Assembly (NCBI GenBank): GCA_029204225.1
Contig: MU832106.1
Coordinates: 23,081-87,080, forward strand
Length of the DNA stretch: 64,000 nt
From: Diphasiastrum complanatum
Lineage: Eukaryota; Streptophyta; Lycopodiopsida; Lycopodiales; Lycopodiaceae
Direction: 5' to 3'
The notes below the pieces were generated by a model. That model saw only the letters and a list, made by a program, of their open reading frames with translations. It searched no databases and was not told the DNA's origin. This document shows positions 11,677 to 22,760 of the stretch, piece after piece (the stretch's first letter is position 1; every line of letters starts with the position of its first letter). Position numbers and translations under genes: made by a program.

Positions 11677-12930
11677 ACCCATCCTCGCTTATCCGCCACA
11701 CCTTTCGTCAACATAGCGAGATTGGAACAATGGTATACGACGGGCTTTATGGGAAACATGCACCCGACGTTTGGCCCAATCCGTTGGCAATCCTTGACAC
11801 GTAGCTCATTGTGGTCCCGTTTCGTCTGACTGGTCGCTACGACCCATCGACAAAACCGAGATGTTGAAGACAAGAAGGGAAAACATATTGAACGAGCCCA
11901 ATGAATTGCTGATCCATCATCTGTATAAAAAAAAAATTCAACCAAAAGCATTCAAGGACTCACTCTTATTTCCTTGTTTTTCATCGTTCTTTCCGCTTTC
12001 CCTTTTTTATTTTCTCTCTTCTTTTTCTAAATACATTTGTACATCCATCATCTTTGTTTTCTCCCTCTTATGTACATAATTTGTTGCCAAAAAAATTTCT
12101 TCGCCATTTCTCATCTCCCTCTCTTTTCTCCAACCCCCTTCACTTTCATTCTTTATAGTCTTACGGTTCCACATCGTGAACATTGGGACTACCTTTGGGA
12201 ACATTCTCTACTAACTTATGCTATAGCGAGGCGGCATTGATTTCTTCGGAGGAGGAGGTGCTTTCTTCCACTAAATTTCCTTTCTTGTGCTTCTCCAAAA
12301 ATTCTCTCTCCTCGTCCAAACAATGACCTCGAAATCATTATCTACGTCAATCCAATTTGATCCCCATAGTTTTTTCTTATCATCATCAACTTCACTCATA
12401 GGATCATCACTCAAAGACACACTCAAGATAAACATATAATGCAGGCTCAATCCACGTGATGGTTTCCACTTGAGTTTTATCGATCATCTTTTTGCCCTTC
12501 GAAGCTTTACGTGGACTATTGTTTCCGCATTTGACTCCACCTGATTGAAAGAAAATTTAAGGAAATAAGCAAAGCAATTGAGAACATACAGTAGTGAATT
12601 GATGATTAGATTGCAAATATAGAAAACATATCTGAAATGAAAAACAAGTCTAAAATGTGTATTGGAAGCTAATGCACTGATTCCAAACACAATCGTTCAA
12701 ATTCAAGCCATCAAAAAAGTATCTTAATGTATTTGATACTTGATCCGGCTACAACACTGCAAGATTCATCAATTTATCCAACACGTCACCGGAATGAAGG
12801 ATTTTGACGAGAATAATAATTCAAAACATAAAAAAATTGAGGCAGTGTCATTGACATAAAAATTCTGTTTTGTGTTCTCTAGTGCAATTGTTCTTTAGGT
12901 GAAGGATTTTGAAAATAACAAGCTACCATA
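11677..12930. other. Spacer: decayed end of the long ORF, then pyrimidine-rich AT-rich DNA
   Basis: To about 11880 the same frame can be followed with more stops. From 11930 to 12200 the sequence is strongly pyrimidine-rich (TTTTCT and CTCTTTT tracts). No further gene was recognised up to 12930. Confidence 0.4.
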
Positions 12931-13037
12931 CCTGCGTTTCTATAATAGACAGAGACATTTGTACATGTCCATGACAGAGACATTTCTATGATAGATCAGA
13001 CATATCTGAATGTCTCTATCTATTACAAAAACGGAGG
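12931..13037. repeat. Imperfect inverted repeat (hairpin, MITE-like)
   Basis: The left arm, CTGCGTTTCTATAATAGACA with AGAGACA, pairs imperfectly with the right arm TGTCTCTATCTATTAC followed by AAAAACGGAGGC. The loop contains another copy of GACAGAGACATTTCTATGAT. At about 107 bp it could be a small inverted-repeat transposon derivative. No flanking target duplication was established. Confidence 0.55.
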
Positions 13038-13087
13038 CAAGCAAATTTTTTTGCATGTCTGCGAACCCCATCTATCGCCAAAAAAAT

Positions 13088-13325
13088 GTCTGCCTGCGTT
13101 TCTATGAATTGCTAAGCCATGATAGGGTGATAATTGATATGAATGACTAGCAATTAGGGGCAATCACGGACCGATAAGCCGGCCCAACGTCGCTGAAACA
13201 TCCGATCTTTTGACAAATTCGTCTGCCTGCGTTTCTATGAATTGCTAAGCCATGATAGGGTGATAATTGATATCAATGACTAGCAAGTAGGGGCAATCAC
13301 GGGCCAGATAAGCCGGCCCAACGTC
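13088..13325. repeat. 133-bp direct tandem repeat, about 1.8 copies
   Basis: GTCTGCCTGCGTTTCTATGA begins at 13088 and again at 13221. The two units agree nearly throughout, including GCTAAGCCATGATAGGGTGA and a GATAAGCCGGCCCAACGTC tail. The CTGCGTTTCTAT core also forms the left arm of the hairpin just upstream, so three copies of that core lie within 300 bp. Confidence 0.85.
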
Positions 13326-14073
13326 AAAAAAGATGAACTCTTAGCCATTTCTGTGTGCTTTTTACCTGCAGCACAAAAGGTTTTTGACTCGTTTTCACAT
13401 GGATTATTCTCTATTTAGTAGATGCTTTCAATGTTTGCTGCTGCTGCATGTAATACATTTATTCAATTGCAATGTGAATGCCATGACTCAAAATTGAAAC
13501 TTTTTATAGCACTCGGGCTCTAATTCTGTTAGAATGTATATCATATTTCACATTTGTAGAATCTTTTCGAACAAAAAGTACATATCAAAGCATTGACTTA
13601 TCAAAGTACCTGCAAAAGTTTTCATGATAACAATCGATGGATCTGACAAAAAAATGAAAATTATGCCATCAACTATTAGGAAATTGAGATATGATTCTAA
13701 AATATATTACAAATGCACTTTTTCTTTAACATTAACATACACTATTGCAGCTCATAAATCACAGGCATAACAATCAGCAACACTGCAATAATTGATATTC
13801 AAAACAATTTCTGTCCAAGATTAACTTATGTTATGTTATCTCGAGAGACAAGACGAGAACACATATTTCACACACACAAACTAACACCTGCAGATTTTGA
13901 TCCAACACCAGCTATTATAAATCAAACAAGTAATTAACATTGACAATATGATCTGATTCTACAACATCTGAATTTTTGTGACACATTACTTGATTATTTA
14001 TTGTTCTAGAAATATCATATCCAAAATATTTCATTTCTAATTTTCCAATTGTACTTGAAAGCAGAGATCCGAT

Positions 14074-14923
14074 ATGGCATTACAAGAATTTACAGAGGCT
14101 CAAAAGGAATATTGTTATGAATATCGTGAATCATTTTTTAAACTCGAATAAAATACTTAAACAAAAGAACGCTTTTAACTATTCAGAATTCGTAATTTTA
14201 TTCTAATAATGACTTTTATGGTGAAAACTTCCACAAGCTTTTCCGAAAACTAAAAGAAGAAACTCAACAATTGCAAGCTTCGACGTCTGAGGATCTTGAA
14301 GAATTGCGAATTTATCCTACAACGCGACAAATGTTCCTATTGAATGCTTGCGGAATCGATCCGGAACAATACAAAGACGGGTTACAAAATAGTTACATTA
14401 TGAGCACGTATATTACAACATATAAATGTGTGAGAAAAACCTATGTGCATGAACATCACGAAGATCCTATAGAAGGCAACAAATCACTTCTATTTTTATT
14501 TATTTATTTTTCATTCTATTCTTCTACTTTATTACATTAAACATATGAAAATCATATTATTTTTATAACATATTTCAAATTTGCAGGATTTCTGAAACAC
14601 TTTTATAAACTATTTTCTATTCTGATCCCAGATTTGATCAAGATGAACAAGACGACGATACAACATTTCGAAGCACACTCTGACAAAAGTTATTATGCAA
14701 TTCGTAACCTATATTTTGGTTACAACATTGCTTTTTCATATTGAAAAACCATGTCTCAAACATAATTAAATGCTATCAACACAGATTTAGGGAGACAACT
14801 TGGCCATCTCTCTGACACCGGAGTTTGACTGACAGATGGTCCTATCACGATTGAAAATGTTCTGAAAATCTTAGAACAAGAAACTACCAACACGTCGATT
14901 ACGACGACAACTGACACACATCA
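14074..14923 (+). pseudogene. Upstream exons of the GIY-YIG gene (unrecognised region)
   Basis: Several open stretches look like exons separated by short AT-rich introns. ATG 14074 opens MALQEFTEAQKEYCYEYRES. A frame at about 14206-14478 contains LEELRIYPTTRQMFLLNACG and IDPEQYKDGLQN. After a TTTGCAG acceptor at 14586, FLKHFYKLFSILIPDLIKMN continues. After an ACACAG acceptor at 14784, a further stretch reads LGRQLGHLSDTG, has one TGA, and ends VLKILEQETTNTS with a CAG|GTTCAT donor at 14923. The donor for the second exon looks like GC (GAAG|GCAACA) or is mutated. No known domain was recognised. The phase into the next exon does not fit exactly, so some decay or a wrong boundary is likely. Confidence 0.45.
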
Positions 14924-15016
14924 GGTTCATGTCTTTTACTGATTTGACTACTCAATTTGTTTATAATGCATTTTATACACAAATGTAAATACAACCTTGC
15001 AACTAACAAATAACAG

Positions 15017-15441
15017 GTGATAACTCTCGAATCTCCACACCGATATCACAACAATCTTCTTCTAGCAAAGAGGTAGGCCAATTAACGCTATTTTTCTGCT
15101 CTAAATAGATCTTCTTGTATCATTTAAAAAACTCTATTAATTCTCACTATTCTTCGCAGGACACTACCACCGCCATCGAAACGCCTACAAGACAATTCAT
15201 CACAATCTACAAAATAGTTTTGCGAATAGGCAATTCAATTTATGTCGGTCAGACAACAAATTTTGATAGACGCATGCGACAACATGCTCGTAGAGCACCG
15301 AAAGGAATGACCTACGACAAAGCTCGCGACAAATTTTTTGATCATTATGAAGCTCAGATATTAGAAATTGTTACTGACTCTTCATTTGCAGATAGATTAG
15401 AAAAAGTCTATATCAAAATATTTAGATCTGCGAGTTTGTAA
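15017..15441 (+). CDS. GIY-YIG nuclease domain protein, terminal exons
   Basis: The exon at 15017-15072 (GDNSRISTPISQQSSSSKE, a Ser-rich linker) ends in GAG|GTAGGC. After an 87-bp intron ending CTTCGCAG the last exon, 15160-15441, continues in frame to TAA. It encodes a GIY-YIG fold: IYKIVLRIGNSIYVGQTTNF holds the Y-x10-YVG core, DRRMRQHARR supplies the expected Arg and His, and FADRLEKVYIKIF supplies the Glu. Enzymes of this superfamily cut DNA using one metal ion with these residues. The domain has no stop and all core positions are present, unlike its neighbours. The biological role is unknown. GIY-YIG domains also occur in Penelope-like retroelements and large DNA viruses, but no RT was seen beside this one. 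Confidence 0.65.
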
Positions 15442-15540
15442 TAACATAAGCAGTCGTCCATTGCTCAGGGTAAATATTGGTATTTGAAACGTCGATCTTA
15501 TATTTGAAAAAATTTGGCACATTTTGTTAATTTTGTGAAA
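15442..15540. other. Probable 3' flank of the GIY-YIG gene
   Basis: AT-rich sequence follows the TAA at 15439-15441. The next recognisable item is a copia integrase shard on the same strand. Confidence 0.3.
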
Positions 15541-15606
15541 CTAATGGCATTAGAAGAGAGTTTACTTGCACATATACTCCCCAACAAAACGGAGTAGTTG
15601 TGCGAT
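15541..15606 (+). pseudogene. Copia integrase shard
   Basis: About 22 codons read NGIRREFTCTYTPQQNGVVV, the strongly conserved stretch just before the catalytic Glu of copia integrases. No integrase sequence continues on either side. It may belong to element C, whose pol resumes near 16.2 kb, in which case about 590 bp of unrelated DNA now separates the two. Confidence 0.75.
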
Positions 15607-16194
15607 ATTTTGAATAGCTTTCTATTTTTCCTTTCAAACTCAATTGAACAACATTGCCATTCCCACTGAAAATCATTTACAAAATATAATCAGCTACTAA
15701 CTGTTTCAAATCCAACATTGTTTTTCATCAACTTTCATATGAAATGTTTCCATTTTCTAAAAAATCGCAAAACACAATTTCCTAATTACTAACTATGTAA
15801 TTACAGATACATTCTTGAAAATCACATTCCTAGGTTTACTAAACACATAAATAATGCTTTTTAGGTTCGTTATTTCATGTCCCTTTTCAAAATGCAAGTT
15901 TTTTTAACTTACAAAATAACGATATGAAACATCCATAGATCGAATACGAAAACCAGAGAAATCGAATACAAAATTCAATCATAATTACGACATGCGTTTT
16001 GTTTTTTACAATGGTTGTTTGACTCGAATCGGGACAAAATTACGTAGCTAGTTATCATAAATAGGCATGTCACATTTATGTATGTCTATTATTCATGCAT
16101 ACAATTCTGTTTTTAGCCAGTGCTGTAAATTCGAGCTAGTTTACTTTATGGTTTTTGTATTAGTTGGTATTCTGCCTTTGTATTAAGGGCAGTT
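15607..16194. other. AT-rich DNA between integrase shard and element C, no gene seen
   Basis: The stretch is very AT-rich with stops in all frames. It may be an insertion into element C or degraded linker sequence. Confidence 0.35.
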
Positions 16195-17825
16195 CCCATG
16201 TAGCCGACCTATCAGATTCTCCTGACGCTTTGAACTTTCCAGTTTCGCAAGCGACTATTTCCATTGAAGGTCCAAGTTCTTCTACTTCCGACGAACAATG
16301 AAAGAACAGTGGATCAGAAGATGATGATGTTGCAGTTCAGCAACTATAGTATGATAGAAACAATCAACTTCCTGTATTACCCAGAAGATCTTCAAAGAAT
16401 AGCAGACCACCTAACCGGTATATTGACGAGTCTGCAACATATCTTGTTCAGGAACCGGCGTCTGTCCAAGAGGCACTCAGTCAGCCTAACTCAGACCTTT
16501 GAAAAGAAGCTATGGATAAAGAGTATTCATCTCTTATCAAGAACCAAACGTGGACAATTGTTGAATTACCTGCTAGCGGAAACATAGTTGATTACAAATG
16601 GATTTTCAAAGTCAAAACACAGATGGAAGCATCAACAGAAGAAAGGCACGACTAGTAGTCAGAGGTTTTTCTTAGGTATACAACGTCAATTACACTGAGA
16701 CCTTCAGTCCAGTGGTCAAGCATTCTTCTATTTGACTTTTGCTATCATTTGCCGCTGCAGCAGATTTGGAAATACATCAAATGAATGTACAGACAGCATA
16801 TCTCAATGAAGTTATCAAAGAAGACATTCACATGGTGCAACCCGAAGGTTATATTATCGAGGGTAAGCACAATCATGTTTGTAAATTCCATAAGGCACTT
16901 TATGGCTTGAAGCAATCTGCTCGAGCATGGTTTCAAAGGATCAATACTTTTCTCATTGATCACGACTATACACCTAGCTCTTCATATTCAAACGTTTATT
17001 TCAAAGCAGTGCAACAGTATTTTATCATTATCACATTATACGTGGATGATACATTGTCTTTCAGTGCCAGTACCGATCTGATAAAGAAGAGAAGACAATG
17101 CTATCTTCCGAATTCGACATGACCGATTTGGGCGAAGCTCATTTCTGCCTTGGTATACAAATCCATAGAGACAGAAAACAGAAGTTGATCTACATTACAC
17201 AACAGAGGTACATCTACAACATTTTAGTCAGATATAATCTGATCATTTGCAAGTTAGCACTCTCACCAATGAAACCAGGACTCAAATTGTCAAAGGACCA
17301 ATGTCCCCAGACAATTCATGAGAAGCAGCAAATGCGTGAGTATCCTTACCATTCTATTATTGGATCTCTTATGTACGCCATGATCTGTACCATGCTAGAC
17401 ATAGCTTTTGCAGTCAGCTCTCTCAGTTAGTTTATGACTAATCCTGGTATAACACATTGGAAGGCTCTTATTAGAGTCATGAGATATCTTCGAGCTACTA
17501 TGGACTTTTGCATTTGTTATGGAGCAGTCGGCAATGACAAATTCAATTTCTTCAGTGGTTACACAGATGCGAGTTGGGTTGGAGATGTAGACACTCGTAA
17601 ATCTACTTTCGAATTTACATTCTTCCTCAACAATGGTCCAATTTCCTGGAACAGTCGCAAGCAATCTTCGATAGCTCTATCTTCCACTGAATCAGAGTAT
17701 ATCGCAGCCTCTCAAGCTACAAAGAAGCAATTTGGTTGAGTAACTTATTCTCAGATATCAGTTTGAATCAATATGCTCCGATGACATTATTTTTTGATAA
17801 TCAAAGTGCCATCTATAAAATTCAC
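16195..17825 (+). pseudogene. Copia element C: RT and RNase H (broken)
   Basis: Plus-strand pol opens with a Ser-rich integrase-RT linker. The RT then reads EAMDKEYSSLIKNQTWTIVE and DYKWIFKVK (about 16505-16615), MNVQTAYLNEVIKEDIHMVQ, LYGLKQSARAWFQRI, and TLYVDDTLSF (YVDD near 17037-17050). RNase H has ITHWKALIRVMRYLRATMDF, SGYTDASWVGDVDTRKSTF and ALSSTESEYIAA. Frame changes lie between about 16.62 and 16.74 kb and near 17.10 kb, and TAG at 17428 interrupts the RNase H frame. The sequence ends at FFDNQSAIYKIH near 17822, where the LTR of element D begins, so C has lost its 3' LTR. Confidence 0.9.
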
Positions 17826-17828
17826 ACA

Positions 17829-18425
17829 TGTGGGATGCCCTACACATGTACTTTTGATCTCCTAAGCCCAATAATACCATAAAGATCAAACTAGCATTGA
17901 TTGACAATAGGAAAGCTGATCATACAAGAAATATTATTGTGTTACAAGCAACATCTATCAACAAAATATAGAACTAAGTACAATAAATGCCTCAACTCAT
18001 CTAGAGAGAAAATATGAATGTACAAACTCGAGTAGAGAGAGAAGGCACAAAGACCTTAGTCTCCAAATTTGTATTACACACAAAAATCATCATCTTCTCA
18101 ATGAGAGTACATCACATATATATAGATCCATGGACTCTCCTCCTACTTTGAGTTGAATTGGAGTTATGAATCCACCTCTCAAGCTATCTAGACTTATTCA
18201 AGCCACCTCAATATGTCTAATTGTGCCACCTAGTATTTTCATGCATTAAATGTGGCATGCAAAGTACAAATGGCAATTCCTATGGTAGCTCGAGTTTCTA
18301 CTTCTACCTACCTTGAATATTTTATTCTAAGATGAGTCTTTACTAAGCCAAAAGAGCTCAATTCATCTTTGGCATTTTTAGGACCCCTACTTACAACATT
18401 AGATAGATTTTTTCAATATTTCAAC
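17829..18425 (-). repeat. 3' LTR of copia element D
   Basis: On the minus strand a purine tract (TTTTTAGGAGGAG, 18426-18438) directly after the end of pol is followed by TGTTGAAATATTG, the expected polypurine tract plus LTR start. The other end is near 17829 (TGTGGGATGCCC on the plus strand). It resembles the end of the 31.1-31.8 kb LTR (ACATGTGG and GATCTCCTAAG shared), so D and H are related. The exact left boundary could be 10-15 bases further left. Confidence 0.75.
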
Positions 18426-18444
18426 ACTCCTCCTAAAAATGTAT

Positions 18445-20514
18445 CTAATGTGGATCAAGCATTGATCTTGAGATAAGACCAAGAATAGATCTATGCTTTG
18501 AGAAGGCACTTTTGCAAAGTGGCTTTGTGAGAAGATCAGTAATACATGAAGATGTGTTGACATGTTCCAACTTGATTTCACCTCCAATGAGCTTTTCCCT
18601 TACAAAATGGTGTGCCACTTCTATATGCTTGCTTCTTGCATGAAAAATAGGATTGTTTGCAAGAGCTTGTGTCGATATGTTGTCACACTTGATCAAGGGA
18701 AGATCATCCTCTTTAATGCACTTTAGCTCCATGATTAACCTCTTGATCCAAAGCACCTCTTTAGTTGTTGTAGTGAGTGCTTTGTACTCGGCCTCACAAG
18801 AAGATAGGGATATGGTATCTTGCTTCTTTGAAAGCCAAGACACAAGATTGCCTCCAAGAAAGATAGTATATGCATTAATGGACTTTTGATCCATTTTATC
18901 ACTTGCAAAATCGGAATCCGAATAGCCATCTTCATTCTTGTACAATAAACCATAATCTTGAGTAGAAGATACATATCTTAGAACTCTCTTGGCCATCTTC
19001 CAATGTTGGATCTTAGGATCTTGCATAAATTGACTCAATTTGTGCACACAATAGCTCAAATCGGATCTAGTGATAGTAAGCCAAATTAAGGAGCCTATAA
19101 GACTCCTATAAAGTGTGATGTCCTCGAAAGATCTCTCATCACCTTTAATAGGGTCTTTTACATGTTGCTCCATGGGAGTATCTATGCCTTTACAATTTTG
19201 CATATTGAATTTTCTCAACATAGAAAAGACATATCTAGATTGACAAATAAAAGCATACTCTTCATGAAAATCAATCTCAAGGCCTAAAATGTAATGGATC
19301 TCTCCTAGATCTTGCATTTTAAATTCTCTTCCTAATGCATCCTTAGTTTCTTGAACTAGCATCAAACAAATTCCACTAAGAATAATGTCATCTACATAGA
19401 TTAGAAGAATGACAATATTACTACCATCAAACTTTAAGTACATAGAAGGATCATAGTCACTAAGCACAAATCCTAATGAAAGTAGAAAGATGTTGAGTCT
19501 TGAATACCATGATCTAGGTGCTTTCTTCAAGCCATAAAGACTTCTAAATAGCAAACACACCTTAGATTTATCCTTGATGAATCCTTGAGGTTGTTCCATG
19601 TATATCTCCTCCTCAAGATAGCCATTCAAAAAAGTGTTGGAGACATCAAGTTGATACAATTTCCACTTAAAAAATAAGGCAAGAGAGATTATGATTCTTA
19701 TTGTCACCATCTTTGCTACAGGAGCAAAGGTTTCTTCATAGTCAAGGCCATATATTTGTGCAAAGCCTTTAGCACATAATCTTGCCTTGTACTTGTTGAT
19801 GGAGCCATCATGATTGTACTTGATCTTGAACACCCACTTGCATCCAATGATGTGCATGCTAGGTGGTGGATCCACTAGCTCCCATGTGTGGTTGGTGATC
19901 AAGGCATCATATTCAATCTTCATGGCCTCATACCACTCCCTGGTATTGAGGACTTCTTGGACATCTTTGGGCTCCTCATGAGAAACAAAATAAGCATAAG
20001 TGGAATCAAGATCCACTTGTTTTCCTTTGTCATCATAAGTGAGCCTCTTAGGCTCGGATCTCTCCCTCATGGATCTTCTAGGAGTGAAAATCCGAGGACT
20101 TCCATCTTCAAATCTTGACCCCTTCATATGTTGATTGTCTTCAATAACAAAACGTGATAGATTTTGAGGTTGCTCGATCTCGGCCCCTCCTAGATTGGAC
20201 TTTTCTTCTTCATGAGAAACTACATCTCTACTTTCAATTAGTTTAGAAGTAGAGAGCATGTAGATTCGATAGGCTTTCTTGTTGGATGAATATCCAACCA
20301 TTACTCCTTTGCTTGCACAAGGATCATCCTTTTTTCTCGTTTCCAAGGGAATATGGACAAAGCATATGCATCCAAATACTCTTAGGTGATCAACCTTAGG
20401 TTTCTTCAAATAAAGTGCTTTATATGGTGACTTTCCTCCAAGTGCAACATGAGGGAGTCGATTGCAAAGATAGTTTGAACAATTGATGGCCTCACCCCAA
20501 AAGTCTTTTGGCAA
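18445..20514 (-). CDS. Copia element D pol: integrase C-term, RT and RNase H (689 codons, open)
   Basis: This is the longest clean reading frame in the window. From the N-terminal side it has the integrase C-terminal domain (FWGEAINCSNYLCNRLPHVA, LRVFGCICFVHIP, GYSSNKKAYRIY), then RT (WVFKIKYNHDGSINKYKARL, QLDVSNTFLNGYLEEEIYME, LLIYVDDIILSG with catalytic YVDD) and RNase H (SDSDFASDKMDQKSINAYT, LSSCEAEYKALTTTTKEVLW, HARSKHIEVAHHFVREKL). All catalytic blocks are present. It is not autonomous, because the integrase core and protease lie in another frame or behind stops just upstream. The open frame suggests this copy is younger than its neighbours. Confidence 0.93.
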   Translation of the reverse strand: MPKDFWGEAINCSNYLCNRLPHVALGGKSPYKALYLKKPKVDHLRVFGCICFVHIPLETRKKDDPCASKGVMVGYSSNKKAYRIYMLSTSKLIESRDVVSHEEEKSNLGGAEIEQPQNLSRFVIEDNQHMKGSRFEDGSPRIFTPRRSMRERSEPKRLTYDDKGKQVDLDSTYAYFVSHEEPKDVQEVLNTREWYEAMKIEYDALITNHTWELVDPPPSMHIIGCKWVFKIKYNHDGSINKYKARLCAKGFAQIYGLDYEETFAPVAKMVTIRIIISLALFFKWKLYQLDVSNTFLNGYLEEEIYMEQPQGFIKDKSKVCLLFRSLYGLKKAPRSWYSRLNIFLLSLGFVLSDYDPSMYLKFDGSNIVILLIYVDDIILSGICLMLVQETKDALGREFKMQDLGEIHYILGLEIDFHEEYAFICQSRYVFSMLRKFNMQNCKGIDTPMEQHVKDPIKGDERSFEDITLYRSLIGSLIWLTITRSDLSYCVHKLSQFMQDPKIQHWKMAKRVLRYVSSTQDYGLLYKNEDGYSDSDFASDKMDQKSINAYTIFLGGNLVSWLSKKQDTISLSSCEAEYKALTTTTKEVLWIKRLIMELKCIKEDDLPLIKCDNISTQALANNPIFHARSKHIEVAHHFVREKLIGGEIKLEHVNTSSCITDLLTKPLCKSAFSKHRSILGLISRSMLDPH

Positions 20515-21590
20515 GGATGCCTCAATTTAATGGTTTTGGCACATTCACACAAGGTTCTATTCTTTCTTTCAGCCACCTCATTTTGAGATGGTGTATATGC
20601 ACAAGAAAACTCCCTTTTAATGCCTTCAAGCTCACAATAATCATGAAATTTATTGGAAGTGTACTCACCACCTCCATCACTTCTAAGAATCTTGATTTTG
20701 TATGAAAATTGCTTTTCAACTAGAGCTTTGAACTTTAGGAAATAGTCAAACACCATAGACTTTGAAGCTAGAAGATATAACTAAGTAAATCTTGTGAGAT
20801 CATCAATGAAAGTTACAAAGCAAGTAGCACCACCCTTGCTCTTTGAAGATGAGAAGTACACATCCGAGTGTATGAGCTCCAATGGATGTGTAGTCTTAAT
20901 AGATGACTTTTAAAAAGGCTTCTTATGAGATTTAGATATGGCACAAGCCTCACATGGCTTGAAATTCTTGGAGATAAGATTAGGCAAGCCAATAGCTTTG
21001 GCTTTCTTGACTATGGACACCATAGAACTATACTTAGGATGCCCCAACCTTCTATGTCATACTTCCTCCAAAGAAATATGAGAAGCAAAAGCACCATCAC
21101 AAGAGTTAGCATACTCTTTGGGATCAAGCTTGTAGATTCCACCATATCTAGACCCAAATGCAAGGATCTCATCATGCTTCTTGATTGTACATGTATCAAC
21201 ATTGAAATTCACATCCAGTCCACTATCAAGCAATTGCTCAACACTAATAAGATTTTTTGTTAGCTTAGGAACAAAAAGTACTTTAGACAGAGAAAGAACT
21301 TTTGATGATGAAAGCTTTAAGGGAATGGTCTCTATGCCTTCAATAACACACTCATGATCATTTGCTGTGTAGATGGACTTCTTGGCTCCTTCATAAAGTG
21401 TCATGGATGAAAAAGAATGCTTGGAGCTACACATATGTGAGGAAGCTCCACTGTCGATGTACCACGAACCATCCTTCTTGACAGGTGATGAAGAAAAACT
21501 CGAGACCATAAGAGATCCCTCTCCATCACTTGCATAAGCATCTTCCTTCTCTTCATTGGAAATGTTGGCCTGTATGTACTCTCTAATTTA
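20515..21590 (-). pseudogene. Copia element D: protease and integrase core (broken)
   Basis: Protease: GSWYIDSGASSHMCSSKHSF with DSGA, then VLFVPKLTKNLISVEQLLDS (about 21470-21250). After an in-frame stop near 21057 the GAG-pre-integrase and integrase core follow, with FVTFIDDLTRFT, a TAG, LRSDGGGEYTSNKF and TPSQNEVAERKNRTLCE. The frame changes near 20515 into the open pol frame. An acidic segment (NEEKEDAYASDGEG) precedes the protease up to about 21590. There the copia sequence stops and element E starts in the opposite orientation. Gag and the 5' LTR are missing. Confidence 0.88.
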
Positions 21591-21599
21591 GTTGCATTA

Positions 21600-22760
21600 G
21601 CTAGTATCTCTAATGAAAATGTAAACGACAGTGTTGTTCTTTGGCATAGTCGATTTGGACACGTGAATACAAGATCACTTTCTTATAAACTCTAGAAGCA
21701 AGTTCTCAAAATCACATTCCATCAAAACAAAGCATGTATTGGATCTTGTATATAGCGATCTTTGTGGTCCAATGCCAACTCCGTCCTTAGGAGATGCAAT
21801 AGATTTTATCACTTTCATAGATGATTATTCTAGATGATCTACATTCATGTTCATTAAGCACAAATCTGAAGCTTTTGAATGCTTCAAGAGATTCAAGGCC
21901 ATGGCTGAGACACAAATGTCTACAAAAGTGAAGGCACTCCAAACTGATGGTGGTGGCGAATACATCTCTAACGAGATGTCCGACTACCTGGCTGAACATG
22001 GTATTAGAAGATAGTTCACCACTTCCTATTCACCTCAACAGAACGGGATTGCAGAAAGGAAGAATCGAACTCTTCTCAACTCAGCCAGATCCATGCTACA
22101 TCAAGCACATCTACTTGCAAAGTTCTGGACAGAAGCTATTACCACACCCTGTTACGTGCAGAACAGATCCAGCACCAAGTCCATCAACAACAAAACTCCT
22201 TGTGAAGTTTGGCATGGGCACAAGCCTAGTGTCATCCATTTAAAAATCTTTGGTTGTATATGTTTTGTTCACATTCCTAAACAGCTTAGGAAGAAGCTGG
22301 ATCATAGGACAAATAAATGTATTTTCATTGGCTATCCTGATGAGCATAAAGCTTATAAAGTTTATGATCCATCCACGAATGTAGTATTTGCCTCTAGGGA
22401 TGTAATATTTCAAAAACATACATACTATAATTTCAAACAACCATCGATAAACGATGCTATGTCATTTCATCCTATTTTACATAGCATGAATTCTTCCAAC
22501 GTTGATGTTCCTTCTACAAAACCTACAGCTACAACTATAGAAGCCGAGCAGCCGACAGTACCTATCATCAGACCAGACCAAGCTAGCTCAAGTAGATCTG
22601 GAGAAATTCAAGAAGAAGAAGCACCGCATCCTGGTCAACCAAACGTCCGCAGATCCTCACGGACTCGGACAATTCCTGAGAGGTATGCACCTCAATCATT
22701 TTGGACTTCATCAGAAACCAGAGAGCCTAGCCGAAGCAATTAACTCCAAGGATGTTGTGA
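21600..22760 (+). pseudogene. Copia element E: integrase (broken)
   Basis: It starts directly at the GAG-pre-integrase motif (DSVVLWHSRFGHVNTRSLSY), with gag, protease and 5' LTR absent. The integrase core follows with FITFIDDYSR, a stop, ALQTDGGGEYISNEMSDYL, SYSPQQNGIAERKNR and the C-terminal GYPDEHKAYKVYDPSTNVVF. A Ser/Pro/Glu-rich linker with RRSSRTRTIPERYAP leads into the RT. Several stops and a frame change near 22.0-22.1 kb make it non-functional. Confidence 0.9.

Noticed and set aside
13088-13325. CRISPR-like array
   Set aside because: Fewer than two 133-bp units without spacers, in a eukaryotic transposon context.
14588-15441. Penelope-like retroelement
   Set aside because: GIY-YIG occurs in Penelope elements, but no RT motif or associated zinc finger was found on either strand nearby.
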